A stretch of DNA of 64,000 nt, from the NCBI GenBank assembly GCA_910585865.1, contig CAJUGO010000009.1, positions 4,009 through 68,008 of the forward strand. Direction: 5' to 3'. The number at the start of each line of letters is the position of its first letter. The stretch's first letter is position 1. The DNA is from an uncultured Ruminococcus sp. (lineage in GTDB: Bacteria; Bacillota; Clostridia; Oscillospirales; Acutalibacteraceae). This document shows positions 9,343-18,007 of this stretch, piece after piece. The notes beneath the pieces were generated by a model. That model searched no databases and was not told the origin of the DNA. It was given only the letters and a program-made list of their open reading frames with translations. The translations under genes were made by a program, and so were the position numbers.

Positions 9343-9846
9343 TTACCGCACAATCTCCATTTCAAGACATTTCCAGTCTTCACCTAATACATGAAAGTAA
9401 TTATCTTTGTCCGCTGCAGCATCTTTAAATCCTACCGACTTGTAGCAATAATATGCGTCAGGATTGTTTTCAAAAACTCCAAGAGTGATTTTACTGCATT
9501 TTAAAATATCAAATCCAAATTCAACTGCAAGTCTCAGCATCTCTTTGCCATAACCTTTTCCGCGTTTTGTATTGTCAACGATTACAAATCCGAAACGCAG
9601 AACTTTTTTATCCTCATCAACAAAACGCATTATTAAATGGCCTACAACACCTGTTTCATCAAATGCAGTCATCTGATAAAAATTATCTGCATAAGCAAAA
9701 CCACTGTAATAATTATTCATGTCATCAGAAGTAATAGGAAAACTTTTGTATCTGTCGGCAGACCACTTTCTGAAAGCAATTTCGTCTGTGCACCACTTAA
9801 CGATAAATTCCGCGTCACATGATTTATAGGGTCTTAATCTCAGCAT
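9343..9846 (-). CDS. GNAT family N-acetyltransferase
   Basis: A 167-residue GNAT fold protein. The acetyl-CoA pyrophosphate loop RGKGYGKEML is present, preceded by the strand KVLRFGFVIVD and followed by the usual NPDAYYCYKSVGF segment. This is the RimJ/RimL-like subtype that acetylates amino groups on proteins or small molecules; the target is unknown. The ATG at 9846 has CAGGAGG upstream and overlaps the end of the esterase gene by 7 bases, so it is co-translated with it. Confidence 0.88.
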   Translation of the reverse strand: MLRLRPYKSCDAEFIVKWCTDEIAFRKWSADRYKSFPITSDDMNNYYSGFAYADNFYQMTAFDETGVVGHLIMRFVDEDKKVLRFGFVIVDNTKRGKGYGKEMLRLAVEFGFDILKCSKITLGVFENNPDAYYCYKSVGFKDAAADKDNYFHVLGEDWKCLEMEIVR

Positions 9847-10637
9847 AAACTTTTTTCCTCCTGAAAATTAAGAAATGTATGCAAGAAGTCAGGAAAAATC
9901 TCTGCCCATGCCTTTTCATTATGCTGATTTTCAAACAAAACTACCTCGTTAAGCATATCATACGGATATCCTGTTTCAGGCAATAGATCATAAATTAATT
10001 CCACGCTTTGAAAAATCATCTGCTCTAGTTCGTCGCCACTTCCCGTATAGATATAGAGGTAGGGCTTGTTTCCGTTTATTTTGTTAAGCAAATATTTTCT
10101 CCAGTCACTTTCTGTGTAGCACAAAAATGCAGGTGAAAATGCACCGACCAAACCAAACTTATCACTGTGTTCAATTCCAGAAAAGAATGCCATAAGCCCT
10201 CCTGAGGAGCTTCCGCACACAGCAACATTCTTTCTGTCTGTTTTTACCGGATAATTGCTCTCAATGTATGGGATAACGGTATCAATCATAAACCTGTCAA
10301 AAACCTCTCCTTCGGGAGTAAAATTATCAGCAAGCATATGTCTCAGCTGTACCTCACCTATACACTTCGGGGTAAGCTCGCTGTCACGCCAAATGTTCCC
10401 GTTGTCAATACCGACGATTACAGCACCCAAAGAACCGTTTGCCTGTTCCTTTTCAACTGCCTTTATAACTTTCCATGACCCATACGGAGTTGCATTTTCA
10501 TCAAACAGATTCTGACCGTCTGTCATATATATAACGGGTAAAAAGTCATTGTCATTATGCTTTGGAACATAAATCCATACAGTTCTTTCCCCTCTTTCAG
10601 GATAAGGAAGACAAACTGTATCTATTTTTGCATTCAT
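9840..10637 (-). CDS. Alpha/beta hydrolase, esterase D/enterochelin esterase-like
   Basis: A 265-residue intracellular esterase with no signal peptide. The N-terminal strands FLPVIYMTDGQNLFDE and GAVIVGIDNG are typical of the Fes/esterase-D superfamily. The nucleophile elbow is GSSSGG (Ser of V-C-G-S-S-S-G-G), and the C-terminal catalytic His is likely in ENQHNEKAW. The ATG at 10637 is chosen because GGTGATTTTT leads into it; an ATG at 10646 is also in frame. It is clearly a relative of the truncated dockerin esterase just upstream (shared WRDSELTPK/RFNELSPKW and nucleophile regions), which suggests an old duplication. Confidence 0.86.
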   Translation of the reverse strand: MNAKIDTVCLPYPERGERTVWIYVPKHNDNDFLPVIYMTDGQNLFDENATPYGSWKVIKAVEKEQANGSLGAVIVGIDNGNIWRDSELTPKCIGEVQLRHMLADNFTPEGEVFDRFMIDTVIPYIESNYPVKTDRKNVAVCGSSSGGLMAFFSGIEHSDKFGLVGAFSPAFLCYTESDWRKYLLNKINGNKPYLYIYTGSGDELEQMIFQSVELIYDLLPETGYPYDMLNEVVLFENQHNEKAWAEIFPDFLHTFLNFQEEKSLC

Positions 10638-10725
10638 AAAAATCACCTTAATAATAATTTTTCAGATAACTAAATATTAAATTCAGAAATGTAATGTTAA
10701 ATTAAAATATAATAAATCAAAATAA

Positions 10726-11514
10726 TTACTCTTTAATTTCAGCCACTCTTTTTTGAATTAAAGTTGCGTCAGAAATATTGACTCTCCCATCATTGTTCAA
10801 ATCCCCCAGCCGCAGCTGAGTTTCATTAAAATCTACTAACTCAGCATTATATTTTTGGATTTCCGTTGCATCCCTTATATTTAAAATACCGTCGCCATTT
10901 ACATCTCCCGAAATTCCACCGGTATCACTGAGCCATTTTAGGGCATTTGGAAATATTTTTGCCCATGTGCTTTCAATATGACTCAAATTTTTATCAATCA
11001 TTGTCCCAATCATTTGCTCAGGATAATTTCTGCTTACAAGATTATCTTTAGTAATATCTACATATTTTGTTATGCAGGCTTCTTCATACGGTGTACCCGG
11101 ATCCGATCCGCCTGTTTCACCGCCGGCAAAAAGATAAATTCTTGGAAGGGACTTCATTGATTTAAAATCGTAATTATTAAAAAACTTGTCCAGTATATCA
11201 TCTGCATAAACATGCATTGCAGGAGAGAAAAGAATGCCGTAATCAAAAACCTCAGAATATTCAATCGCCATATACAAAGATATTATTCCCCCCATAGAGC
11301 TTCCGCCGATACCCATATATTGACGCTGTGGTTTTGTGTTGTAATGTTCGTCAATATACGGTTTTACCGTATTTACAATAAAATCAGCATATTTATCTCC
11401 TGCAGGAGAAGAAATGTATTGTTTTCCCATGGCACTTCTGTCCCATTTAGGCGAAAGCTCATTAAACCGCTGCGATTTATGATTTTCATATTTGTTATCA
11501 GTACACATATCCAT
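10726..11514 (-). CDS. N-terminally truncated esterase with C-terminal type I dockerin
   Basis: 262 codons. Residues ~1-190 match the second two-thirds of a secreted esterase-D-like hydrolase: RFNELSPKW, nucleophile GGSSMGG, and a late His in NLSHIESTW. Residues ~200-262 form a dockerin with two calcium-binding repeats, DVNGDGILNIRDA and DLNNDGRVNISDA. Dockerins act only outside the cell, on scaffoldin cohesins. Yet there is no signal peptide, and the first ~90-100 residues of the hydrolase domain seen in the neighbouring paralogue are missing. The in-frame stop TAA lies only about 8 codons before the chosen ATG, and no good Shine-Dalgarno is seen. It is probably a decayed 5' deletion product. 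Confidence 0.75.
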   Translation of the reverse strand: MDMCTDNKYENHKSQRFNELSPKWDRSAMGKQYISSPAGDKYADFIVNTVKPYIDEHYNTKPQRQYMGIGGSSMGGIISLYMAIEYSEVFDYGILFSPAMHVYADDILDKFFNNYDFKSMKSLPRIYLFAGGETGGSDPGTPYEEACITKYVDITKDNLVSRNYPEQMIGTMIDKNLSHIESTWAKIFPNALKWLSDTGGISGDVNGDGILNIRDATEIQKYNAELVDFNETQLRLGDLNNDGRVNISDATLIQKRVAEIKE

Positions 11515-11824
11515 ATCATTCAGAGCTAATGTGTATTATTCCCTTTCTCAATAGTAAAACCACCCTTTTCTCTTTATACACAAAATATTTTATAGTCAAA
11601 AAAATAAAATACCAATATAATGAAAACAGGGCAATTTTTCAATAACCAATCCGTCTTTTGCATGTTACACTACGCAAATAAATTTTATTGTACAGTTTAA
11701 ATCAACAGTACAATATTTTTGCAAATATGTCAAGACGAGCAATTGGTTAAAATAGCTTTTACATTATTCAATATTTTGAATAAAACATTATTTTCCGTGA
11801 ATAATACTCCTTGAGGTGATTATT
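11515..11824. other. AT-rich intergenic region
   Basis: About 310 bases between divergent genes. No coding continuation of the dockerin esterase is found on the minus strand: the frame closes at once and the rest is AT-rich with many stops. A short palindrome ATTCAATATTTTGAAT lies at 11766-11781, about 45 bases before the rightward gene, and could be an operator. No RNA gene was recognised. Confidence 0.5.
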
Positions 11825-12253
11825 ATGATTAATGATGTTGAAATGCTTACCTATGTTCTGCAAAATGCAGAGATGGGATGTCAGGGAATTACAAGTGTGC
11901 GCAAAAGTCTGCGTGACAGCAAAGTTGACGGAGTTTTGTGTGAGCAGCTGATAAAATATGGAAAACTCTATCACTGTGCAAACAATATGCTCCGAAACCG
12001 CGGGGCTGAAATTCGTCATGTAAGCCAAATGACTAAAGCCATGACAAAATATGCGGCACAAAGAGATTTAAAAAGAGATTCGTCATCCTCCCATATCGCT
12101 GAGATGATGATTAAAGGAAATACAATGGGCGTTAACAAAATGACCCGGCATATTCGCGATTATGACGGAAAAGATCCTCATGTAAGCAAACTTGCCAAAA
12201 AAATGCTTGACACAGAAGAAGAAAACATAAGAGAAATGAAAGCGTTTCTCTAA
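11825..12253 (+). CDS. Hypothetical helical protein, ferritin-like appearance
   Basis: A 142-residue protein that is not assigned to a family with certainty. It is almost wholly helical, with repeated Met and His residues (MGCQG, YHCANNMLR, RHVSQMTKAM, HIAEMMIKG, MTRHIRDY) and the EEENIREMKAFL ending common in small four-helix ferritin-like or spore-coat-associated proteins. There is no signal peptide. The ATG at 11825 is preferred to 11816 because TGAGGTGATTATT leads into it. A bidirectional terminator follows. Function unknown. Confidence 0.7.
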   Translation: MINDVEMLTYVLQNAEMGCQGITSVRKSLRDSKVDGVLCEQLIKYGKLYHCANNMLRNRGAEIRHVSQMTKAMTKYAAQRDLKRDSSSSHIAEMMIKGNTMGVNKMTRHIRDYDGKDPHVSKLAKKMLDTEEENIREMKAFL

Positions 12254-12362
12254 CCACATTAAAATTTTACTCATTAAAAATCAGAGTAACGCTGCATTAA
12301 TTCAAAGCGCAGCCTGATATACCCCCGGTTTTGTGTAAACAATTTTATGCAGGTTCCTATAA

Positions 12363-12404
12363 AAACAAACAGACATCGTTTGGACGATGTCTGTTTGTTT
12401 TAGT
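12363..12404. terminator. Bidirectional terminator between converging genes
   Basis: AAACAAACAGACATCG and its exact complement flank a 6-base loop, giving a 16-bp stem with A and T tracts on both sides. It serves the helical protein gene on the plus strand and pckA on the minus strand. Confidence 0.92.
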
Positions 12405-12429
12405 CTATAACTGATTATATTTATAAAAT

Positions 12430-14121
12430 TTAAGCCAGTTCTTCAACAACTTTCTTTAGTGCAGCAAGAGCTTCATCCGGAAGCTTATCATAACCGCTCT
12501 TATTAACAGCAAAACCCTCAACAGCGTTTACACGGTTTTCCATTGCACTCTTAAGCTGTGCCTTGTAGTCAGCGTCATCAAGGTCAGGAGTAAAGCCTTC
12601 CCACTCCATAAGCTCAATATCCTCAAGCGGTCCCCACTGAGTAAACTTAGCTTTTTGCTCTACAATTGCTTCAAGAATACCCAGAGTATCTTTTGGCTGA
12701 ACCTTTTTACCCATAAAGTCGCCTGTATTAATAATGTAACAGTCAACGTTCTTTTCTTCAACCAGCTTTTTAAACTTAACATAGTCATTTACAAGCGGAT
12801 ATGTTCTGAATGGGTTTGCATAAGGAACAATTCTAAGTGCATTTAAATCTGTACCTGCCTTAACACGCTCAGCAGTAGATGTCTTTGTAGCAAGAGTTGC
12901 ACCCATTACAGAAGCAAGAGCGGCACCCTTAAGCTTTACACAAGGAGGAATGCTGGGATCCTTCATAATCCAGAAAATAGCATTAACAGGAGCATCAATT
13001 TTATCAACACGGTTTGGTGACCAAAGTTTAGACTTTATCGCACGTCCGTTGCCGTTTCTGATATCCTCAGTTACAAGCTGAATTTTACCGTCTTCATCCA
13101 TAGTTGCAGAACAGTTCTGAGCAGAAAGAAGATACTTATTGTCAGGACAACCTGTAGGATAGTCAGCTGTCTTATCAAAATATGTCGGCTCAAGAGCAAC
13201 TGAAGCACAGGTATCTGTATTGATAATAAATGCATCGTCATGAAGAACCTTAATTTCATATTTGCCATTATGCTTTGCATGTGTAAGAGTTGACTTACCT
13301 GATCCGGAAAGTCCGTATACAGAAGCAACATACTTACTTCCGTCTTCAAGAATATATTCTTTCTGACCGCCGTGACATGAAGCATAGCCGTTACGGTTAG
13401 CGATAGCCCAAGCCATTGTAAGTGTACCTTTCTTGTGCTCGCCAAAGTATTTCATACCGAGGATTGCGGCACAGTTAGCATCAGTGTCAAAGTAGCAGCA
13501 AGTAAGATCATCACTTAAACAGCTGTAATCAACGTCTGGGCTTGGTGTAGGAGCCCACTGCGGATCTGAAAAAATATAAATATCTGCTTCCTTACCGTCA
13601 CCGACAGGCTTGGAATTCTTATACATTTTTACATACTCATCTGACATATACTGGAAATTAATCATCCAGTTGTAAAGAAGGTTTTCCTCACCCTCCGGAA
13701 TTAGAAGATGTGCCTTTACCATAAACTCAGGATCAAGACCTACAAAGCATGTTGCATGATATAACTTCTTAAAACGAGTTTTATAAACGGCATCCATTAC
13801 AACCTTATCAAGTTTTGTGTCATCAACACCGGGTTCACCCTTAATACGGCGAGCAGCAGCATAACGGCCTGTAACAGCACCGTCATTGAAAAGAAGAACC
13901 TTTGCATCTTTGTCAAGACCAAATTCCTCTCCTCTGTAAACAGGCATATCGGTAACGATAGTTCCCGGAGAGTTCTTTGCAAGATTATAAGCTTCCTTTA
14001 AAGTGTTTACAGGCACAACATTATTGCCATAAAAAGCAGCCTCAATAATAGATCTCGTTTTTGAGAAACCGACTTTGCCCTTGCCGATTTCATTTAAAGG
14101 ATAATAAGCTTTTGTTGACAT
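12430..14121 (-). CDS. pckA: Phosphoenolpyruvate carboxykinase (ATP)
   Basis: A 563-residue cytosolic enzyme that interconverts oxaloacetate plus ATP with PEP, CO2 and ADP. The ATP-specific P-loop YGLSGSGKSTL is present, with the kinase-2-type HDDAF metal site after it and the substrate/Mn region TMAWAIANRNGYAS. It is slightly longer than the ~530-540 residues of E. coli PckA. In fermentative anaerobes it usually runs toward oxaloacetate and gains ATP on the way to succinate or propionate. The ATG at 14121 has AAAGGAG upstream. It is monocistronic, with a long (~180-base) 5' leader. Confidence 0.95.
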   Translation of the reverse strand: MSTKAYYPLNEIGKGKVGFSKTRSIIEAAFYGNNVVPVNTLKEAYNLAKNSPGTIVTDMPVYRGEEFGLDKDAKVLLFNDGAVTGRYAAARRIKGEPGVDDTKLDKVVMDAVYKTRFKKLYHATCFVGLDPEFMVKAHLLIPEGEENLLYNWMINFQYMSDEYVKMYKNSKPVGDGKEADIYIFSDPQWAPTPSPDVDYSCLSDDLTCCYFDTDANCAAILGMKYFGEHKKGTLTMAWAIANRNGYASCHGGQKEYILEDGSKYVASVYGLSGSGKSTLTHAKHNGKYEIKVLHDDAFIINTDTCASVALEPTYFDKTADYPTGCPDNKYLLSAQNCSATMDEDGKIQLVTEDIRNGNGRAIKSKLWSPNRVDKIDAPVNAIFWIMKDPSIPPCVKLKGAALASVMGATLATKTSTAERVKAGTDLNALRIVPYANPFRTYPLVNDYVKFKKLVEEKNVDCYIINTGDFMGKKVQPKDTLGILEAIVEQKAKFTQWGPLEDIELMEWEGFTPDLDDADYKAQLKSAMENRVNAVEGFAVNKSGYDKLPDEALAALKKVVEELA

Positions 14122-14306
14122 AAAATCATACTCCTTTGAATTAATTTGCTGTTTATACTCACCTCAAATTAAAACCGACGGCATAATCTTCAAGCTTTCA
14201 CAAAATAAAAGTGACAATTGTTGCAACAGAAAATCCCGCAAATCGGCTTAGCTCGTTTGAAATCAGTATTAACTTAAAGTATCCAACTTTATAAGAATAC
14301 GAATGT

Positions 14307-14335
14307 ATTATAACACTTATACTTTATTTTTTCAA
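14307..14335 (-). promoter_or_regulatory. Sigma-A promoter of pckA
   Basis: Minus-strand TTGAAA (14335-14330), a 17-base spacer and TATAAT (14312-14307). Transcription from here would give pckA an untranslated leader of about 180 bases, long enough to hold a control element, though none was recognised. Confidence 0.75.
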
Positions 14336-14631
14336 GCAAAAATGCAATTATTACTCCTAATAATTGCAAATATTTCTGCCTATATTTTCATGTTCCACAT
14401 TATTAATATAATTTTGCATATAAAACACTGTTTTTCTTGCATTTTCATAAATCATTTCTTTATAAAACATTGGCAATATAAAAATTTACAAAGATAATAA
14501 GACAAAAATGCAGCATAACATTATATTCAATCCGAGCAGATAACTTCATATTGAGTTTGCAATTCATTTGCTTTGAGTTAGATTACAATATTAATTACGG
14601 GACTATTATTAAACTATTTTCAAATAGAGAC
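14336..14631. other. AT-rich intergenic region
   Basis: About 300 bases of very AT-rich sequence between the pckA promoter and the rplL terminator. No convincing coding frame, RNA gene or repeat was seen. rpoB, which follows rplL in many Firmicutes, is absent here. Confidence 0.5.
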
Positions 14632-14661
14632 AAAAAAACACGACGGCTTATACCGTCGTGC
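14632..14661 (-). terminator. Terminator of the rplJL operon
   Basis: Minus-strand CACGACGG / CCGTCGTG 8-bp stem with a 6-base loop and seven T. It lies 22 bases after the rplL stop and separates rplL from any downstream rpoB. Confidence 0.95.
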
Positions 14662-14682
14662 TTAAAAAATTTTGCAGATGAA

Positions 14683-15060
14683 TTACTTTAATTCGATTTC
14701 TGCGCCAGCTTCTTCGAGCTTAGCCTTCATAGCTTCAGCATCTTCCTTAGAAACAGCTTCCTTAAGTGCCTTTGGAGCACCGTCTACGAGAGCCTTTGCT
14801 TCCTTAAGACCGAGACCGGTTACTTCACGAACAACCTTGATAACAGCAATCTTATTGCCGCCTGCGCTCTTAAGAATTACATCAAACTCTGTCTGCTCAG
14901 CAGCAGCAGCGGCGCCGTCTGCAGCAGGACCTGCAACTGCAACTGCAGCAGCAGCTGATACACCAAACTCATCCTCTACAGCATGAACAAGATCTGAAAG
15001 TTCAAGAACTGTGAGGCCTTTTAATTCTTCAATAATAGCAGTAATTTTTTCTGATGCCAT
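14683..15060 (-). CDS. rplL: 50S ribosomal protein L7/L12
   Basis: A 125-residue stalk protein that recruits translation factors to the ribosome. The N-terminal dimerisation helix (IIEELKGLTVLELSDLVHAVEDEFGV), the Ala-rich hinge (AAAAVAVAGPAADGAAAAAEQ) and the C-terminal domain with KIAVIKVVREVTGLGLKEAK are all typical. It follows rplJ by 51 bases with GGAGG before its ATG. Confidence 0.98.
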   Translation of the reverse strand: MASEKITAIIEELKGLTVLELSDLVHAVEDEFGVSAAAAVAVAGPAADGAAAAAEQTEFDVILKSAGGNKIAVIKVVREVTGLGLKEAKALVDGAPKALKEAVSKEDAEAMKAKLEEAGAEIELK

Positions 15061-15111
15061 TTTAATTTACCTCCAATATTTAAATAGTAAAATTTAATTT
15101 ATTATACAGAA

Positions 15112-15678
15112 TTACTCTGCAGCAGGTGCTTCTGCTGTTTCAGCATCAGCATCTTCAGTTGCTGCTTCAGCAGCACATGCTTCAACGCCGCCCTTGTCAA
15201 CTATAGCCTGTACGGCACGGGCAAAGGATGCGATAGGTGCCTGGAATGCACCAAGAACGTTTGCAAGAAGTACTTCTCTTGACGGAAGTTTTGAAAGAGA
15301 TGTAATAGTATCCATATCTATTACAGCACCATCAAGATATCCTGACTTGACATTAAAGTTGTCGTGATTCTTAGCATAATTGCAAAGAATTCTTGCAGCA
15401 GCAGCATACTCGCTGTCACTTGTTGCGAGAGCTGTTGTACCTTCGAGAACAGGCTTTAAATCCTCCAGACCTGCTTCATCACATGCACGAGACAAAAGGG
15501 TGTTCTTTACAACAGTGTATTTAACATCATTTTCACGAAGCTCTTTTCTAAGCTTTGTATCATCTTCAGTGTTAATACCCTCGTAGCAAACAACCAAACC
15601 GGTGATAGAATTTTTAAGTCTTTCGGAAAGTTCAGCAACAATAGCCTTTTTCTGCTCTAAAACACTTTGACTTGGCAA
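15112..15678 (-). CDS. rplJ: 50S ribosomal protein L10
   Basis: A 188-residue L10, the stalk base that carries the L7/L12 dimers. The N-terminal rRNA-binding region reads PSQSVLEQKKAIVAELSERL, followed by VKYTVVKNTLLSRACDEAG. The C-terminal tail is Ala/Glu-rich. The start is a TTG at 15678: GGAGGTG lies 8 bases before it and the protein then begins as L10 should. The in-frame ATG at 15753 would translate the attenuator hairpin and is rejected. Confidence 0.96.
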   Translation of the reverse strand: MPSQSVLEQKKAIVAELSERLKNSITGLVVCYEGINTEDDTKLRKELRENDVKYTVVKNTLLSRACDEAGLEDLKPVLEGTTALATSDSEYAAAARILCNYAKNHDNFNVKSGYLDGAVIDMDTITSLSKLPSREVLLANVLGAFQAPIASFARAVQAIVDKGGVEACAAEAATEDADAETAEAPAAE

Positions 15679-15830
15679 GATTAATTCACCTCCAAAATAT
15701 TTGTTACGCAGTTCATAAAAAAACAGCCGTCCGTTTACCGCGGACGGCTGCAAAAATACAAAACAGTAATTTGCATCTTCCTCGGCAGGCGGGATTTCCC
15801 TTACGCTTACGCACCTGCTGTCTTTAGAAC
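15679..15830 (-). ncRNA. Ribosomal protein L10 leader
   Basis: The untranslated region before rplJ contains the conserved elements of the Firmicutes L10 leader: GACAGCAGGTGC (15822-15811) and, after a short arm, CCGCCTGCCGAGG (15792-15780). The two can pair (CAGGNG with CNCCTG) and make the kink-turn-like site to which the L10(L12)4 complex binds in feedback control. A terminator hairpin follows inside the leader, so control here is by transcription attenuation. Confidence 0.88.
15717..15750 (-). terminator. Attenuator hairpin inside the L10 leader
   Basis: Minus-strand CAGCCGTCCG and CGGACGGCTG form a perfect 10-bp stem with a 7-base loop followed by seven T. It ends about 40 bases before the rplJ TTG start. 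Confidence 0.92.
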
Positions 15831-15871
15831 AGCGAATTTATATATTCACACAAAAGTGTAAATAAGTTTTA

Positions 15872-16567
15872 TTATGCACCAAATTTAGTAGGATTGATGC
15901 GAACGCTCGGTCCCATTGTAGATGTAACGGCAACTGAGCGAATATACTGACCTTTAGCGGCAGCCGGCTTAGCCTTAACAATAGCGCCCATAAGAGTCTC
16001 AAGGTTCTCGTTCAGCTTATCTGTACCAAAGCTAACCTTACCGATAGGGCAGTGAATAATATTTGTTTTATCAAGACGGTACTCAATCTTACCCGCCTTA
16101 GCTTCTTTAACTGCTCTGGCAATATCAGGAGTAACTGTACCTGCTTTTGGGTTAGGCATAAGACCGCGGGGTCCCAAAATTCTACCTAAACGACCAACAA
16201 GACCCATGCAGTCAGGAGTTGTGATAAGAACATCAAAGTCCATCCAGTTTTCCTGCTGAATCTTCTGTGTCATATCCTCAGCGCCAACAAAATCAGCACC
16301 TGCCTCTTTAGCAAGCTCTTCATTAGCACCCTTACAAATAGCAAGAACCTTTACATCCTTACCTGTACCGTTAGGAAGAACAACCGCACCTCTTACCTGC
16401 TGGTCTGCGTGACGGCTGTCAACACCGAGCTTTACATGAAGCTCAACTGTTTCATCAAACTTAGCAACGGCAGTTTTGATAACTGTATCCAAAGCTTCGT
16501 TTGTATCATATAATTTACTTCTGTCAACGAGCTTGGCAGCGTCGACATATTTCTTACCGTGTTTCAT
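15872..16567 (-). CDS. rplA: 50S ribosomal protein L1
   Basis: A 231-residue L1, which forms the mobile stalk at the ribosome E site. The family core is plain: KLGVDSRHADQQVRGAVVLPNGTG and MGLVGRLGRILGPRGLMPNPK. Length is standard. It follows rplK with a 54-base gap and GGAGG before the ATG. Confidence 0.98.
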   Translation of the reverse strand: MKHGKKYVDAAKLVDRSKLYDTNEALDTVIKTAVAKFDETVELHVKLGVDSRHADQQVRGAVVLPNGTGKDVKVLAICKGANEELAKEAGADFVGAEDMTQKIQQENWMDFDVLITTPDCMGLVGRLGRILGPRGLMPNPKAGTVTPDIARAVKEAKAGKIEYRLDKTNIIHCPIGKVSFGTDKLNENLETLMGAIVKAKPAAAKGQYIRSVAVTSTMGPSVRINPTKFGA

Positions 16568-16621
16568 CAGTTTTCCTCCATTGTTAGGTGGTCAATCGGA
16601 ATTCTCCTCCCACCCGGATAA

Positions 16622-17047
16622 TTAGTCAACTACTGTAATACCCATACTTCTTGCTGTACCGGCAATCATGCTGATGGCAGCATCAAGTGAACCTGCATTA
16701 AGGTCGGGCATCTTCTGCTCGGCGATTTTTGAAATCTGCTCACGAGTAATCTGAGCAACTTTAGTCTTGTTTGGTACGCCTGAGCCGCTTTCGATACCGC
16801 AAGCCTTCTTAAGAAGAACTGCAGCAGGCGGAGTTTTTGTAACGAATGTAAATGAACGGTCTGCATATACGGTAATTACTACCGGAATAATAAGACCGAT
16901 ATCATTTTTTGTACGCTCATTAAAATCCTTTGTGAACGCAACAATGTTTACACCGTGCTGACCAAGTGCCGGTCCAACAGGTGGTGCCGGAGTAGCCTTT
17001 CCGGCGGGAATCTGTAGTTTAATTAAACCTACAACCTTCTGAGCCAT
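16622..17047 (-). CDS. rplK: 50S ribosomal protein L11
   Basis: A 141-residue L11 that binds the GTPase-associated 23S rRNA. The Pro-rich N-terminal KLQIPAGKATPAPPVGPALG and the C-terminal rRNA-binding part ending GTARSMGITV are standard. The ATG at 17047 is fixed by GGAGGTG and by the family N terminus MAQKVVGLIK; the longer in-frame start at 17119 is not used. The leader between nusG and rplK (17048-17161) contains a CCCTGTGGGAGG hairpin-like stretch that may be a protein-binding or processing site. Confidence 0.97.
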   Translation of the reverse strand: MAQKVVGLIKLQIPAGKATPAPPVGPALGQHGVNIVAFTKDFNERTKNDIGLIIPVVITVYADRSFTFVTKTPPAAVLLKKACGIESGSGVPNKTKVAQITREQISKIAEQKMPDLNAGSLDAAISMIAGTARSMGITVVD

Positions 17048-17161
17048 TGTGTTTGCACCTCCAAAATTCGTGGTAAATTGCGGAACGCCACTATGTAGGG
17101 TTCCTCCCACAGGGAACATATTGCTCCCAATAAAAAGCCAATTGGCTGATTATCTGTATAA

Positions 17162-17689
17162 TTATTCTTCTATCGGTTCTGCCTGAGAAAGCTCAAGCTC
17201 AACCGGAGTTTCCCGTCCAAACATAGATACAACTACGCGGACAAAGTTTTTGTCGGTATCAAGTTCATCTACAACACCGACAAAATCCTCAAGCGGACCG
17301 TCTATAATGCGAACTGAATCGCCAACAGAATAAGACACTTTAACAGTACGTGTTTCCACTCCCATTCTGTATACTTCCGCATCTGTAAGAGGAACAGGTT
17401 TTGAGCCCGGTCCGACAAAACCCGTGCAGCCGCGAATATTGCGGACAACATACCAGGTTTCATCCGTATAAACCATTTTAACGAATACATAGCCCGGAAA
17501 CAGTTTTGACTCAACTTCTTTGGTTTTGTCGCCGACTGTTTCGGTAACAATTTCTGTAGGAACCTTGACATCAACAATCATATCCTGCAGATTTCTGTTT
17601 TCAGCCGTAGTTACAAGATCGGCTGCTACTTTGTTTTCGTAACCTGAATAGGTATGAACAACATACCATTTTGCTTCTGTTTCTGCCAT
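17162..17689 (-). CDS. nusG: Transcription termination/antitermination factor NusG
   Basis: A 175-residue NusG with the N-terminal NGN domain (KWYVVHTYSGYENKVAADL, KLFPGYVFVKM, VRNIRGCTGFVG) and a C-terminal KOW domain (VGDSVRIIDGPLEDFVGVV). It binds the RNA polymerase clamp and modulates pausing and coupling. The gene follows secE by 42 bases. Confidence 0.97.
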   Translation of the reverse strand: MAETEAKWYVVHTYSGYENKVAADLVTTAENRNLQDMIVDVKVPTEIVTETVGDKTKEVESKLFPGYVFVKMVYTDETWYVVRNIRGCTGFVGPGSKPVPLTDAEVYRMGVETRTVKVSYSVGDSVRIIDGPLEDFVGVVDELDTDKNFVRVVVSMFGRETPVELELSQAEPIEE

Positions 17690-17731
17690 TATTACTTTCT
17701 TCCTTTCGTAAGTTAAAGTGATAACTCAGAA

Positions 17732-17995
17732 TTAAGCAGCAGTGTTCATAAACAGACCAAGCAATGCATACAAACCCTGATCAAGAGCAAATATAAACAG
17801 ACCGATCACAACTATTACCGCAATAACGATACCAAAGTTTTTCGTTGTCTGCTTTGCAGTAGGCCATGTTATTTTCTTAAGCTCACCCTTACAAGCGCCG
17901 AGGTACTTTACAAGCCTTTTGAATACATTAGGCTTTTTGCTTTTATTAGCAGTCTTTTTTGCTGCTTTTGTTGCTTCAAGCTTTTTATCAGCCAT
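17732..17995 (-). CDS. secE: Preprotein translocase subunit SecE
   Basis: An 87-residue SecE with a Lys-rich cytosolic N-terminal tail, the conserved amphipathic segment ELKKITWPTAKQT and a single membrane helix (IVIAVIVVIGLFIFALDQGL). It clamps the SecY channel. Position between rpmG and nusG is the usual one. Confidence 0.96.
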   Translation of the reverse strand: MADKKLEATKAAKKTANKSKKPNVFKRLVKYLGACKGELKKITWPTAKQTTKNFGIVIAVIVVIGLFIFALDQGLYALLGLFMNTAA

Positions 17996-18007
17996 AGTGT
18001 ACCTCCA

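Noticed and set aside
14122..14306. Riboswitch in the long pckA leader
   Set aside because: The leader is long enough, but I found no known aptamer core and no terminator or anti-terminator pair.
15679..15753. ATG-started N-terminal extension of L10
   Set aside because: It translates the attenuator hairpin and leader. GGAGGTG before the TTG at 15678 and the family N terminus fix the real start.
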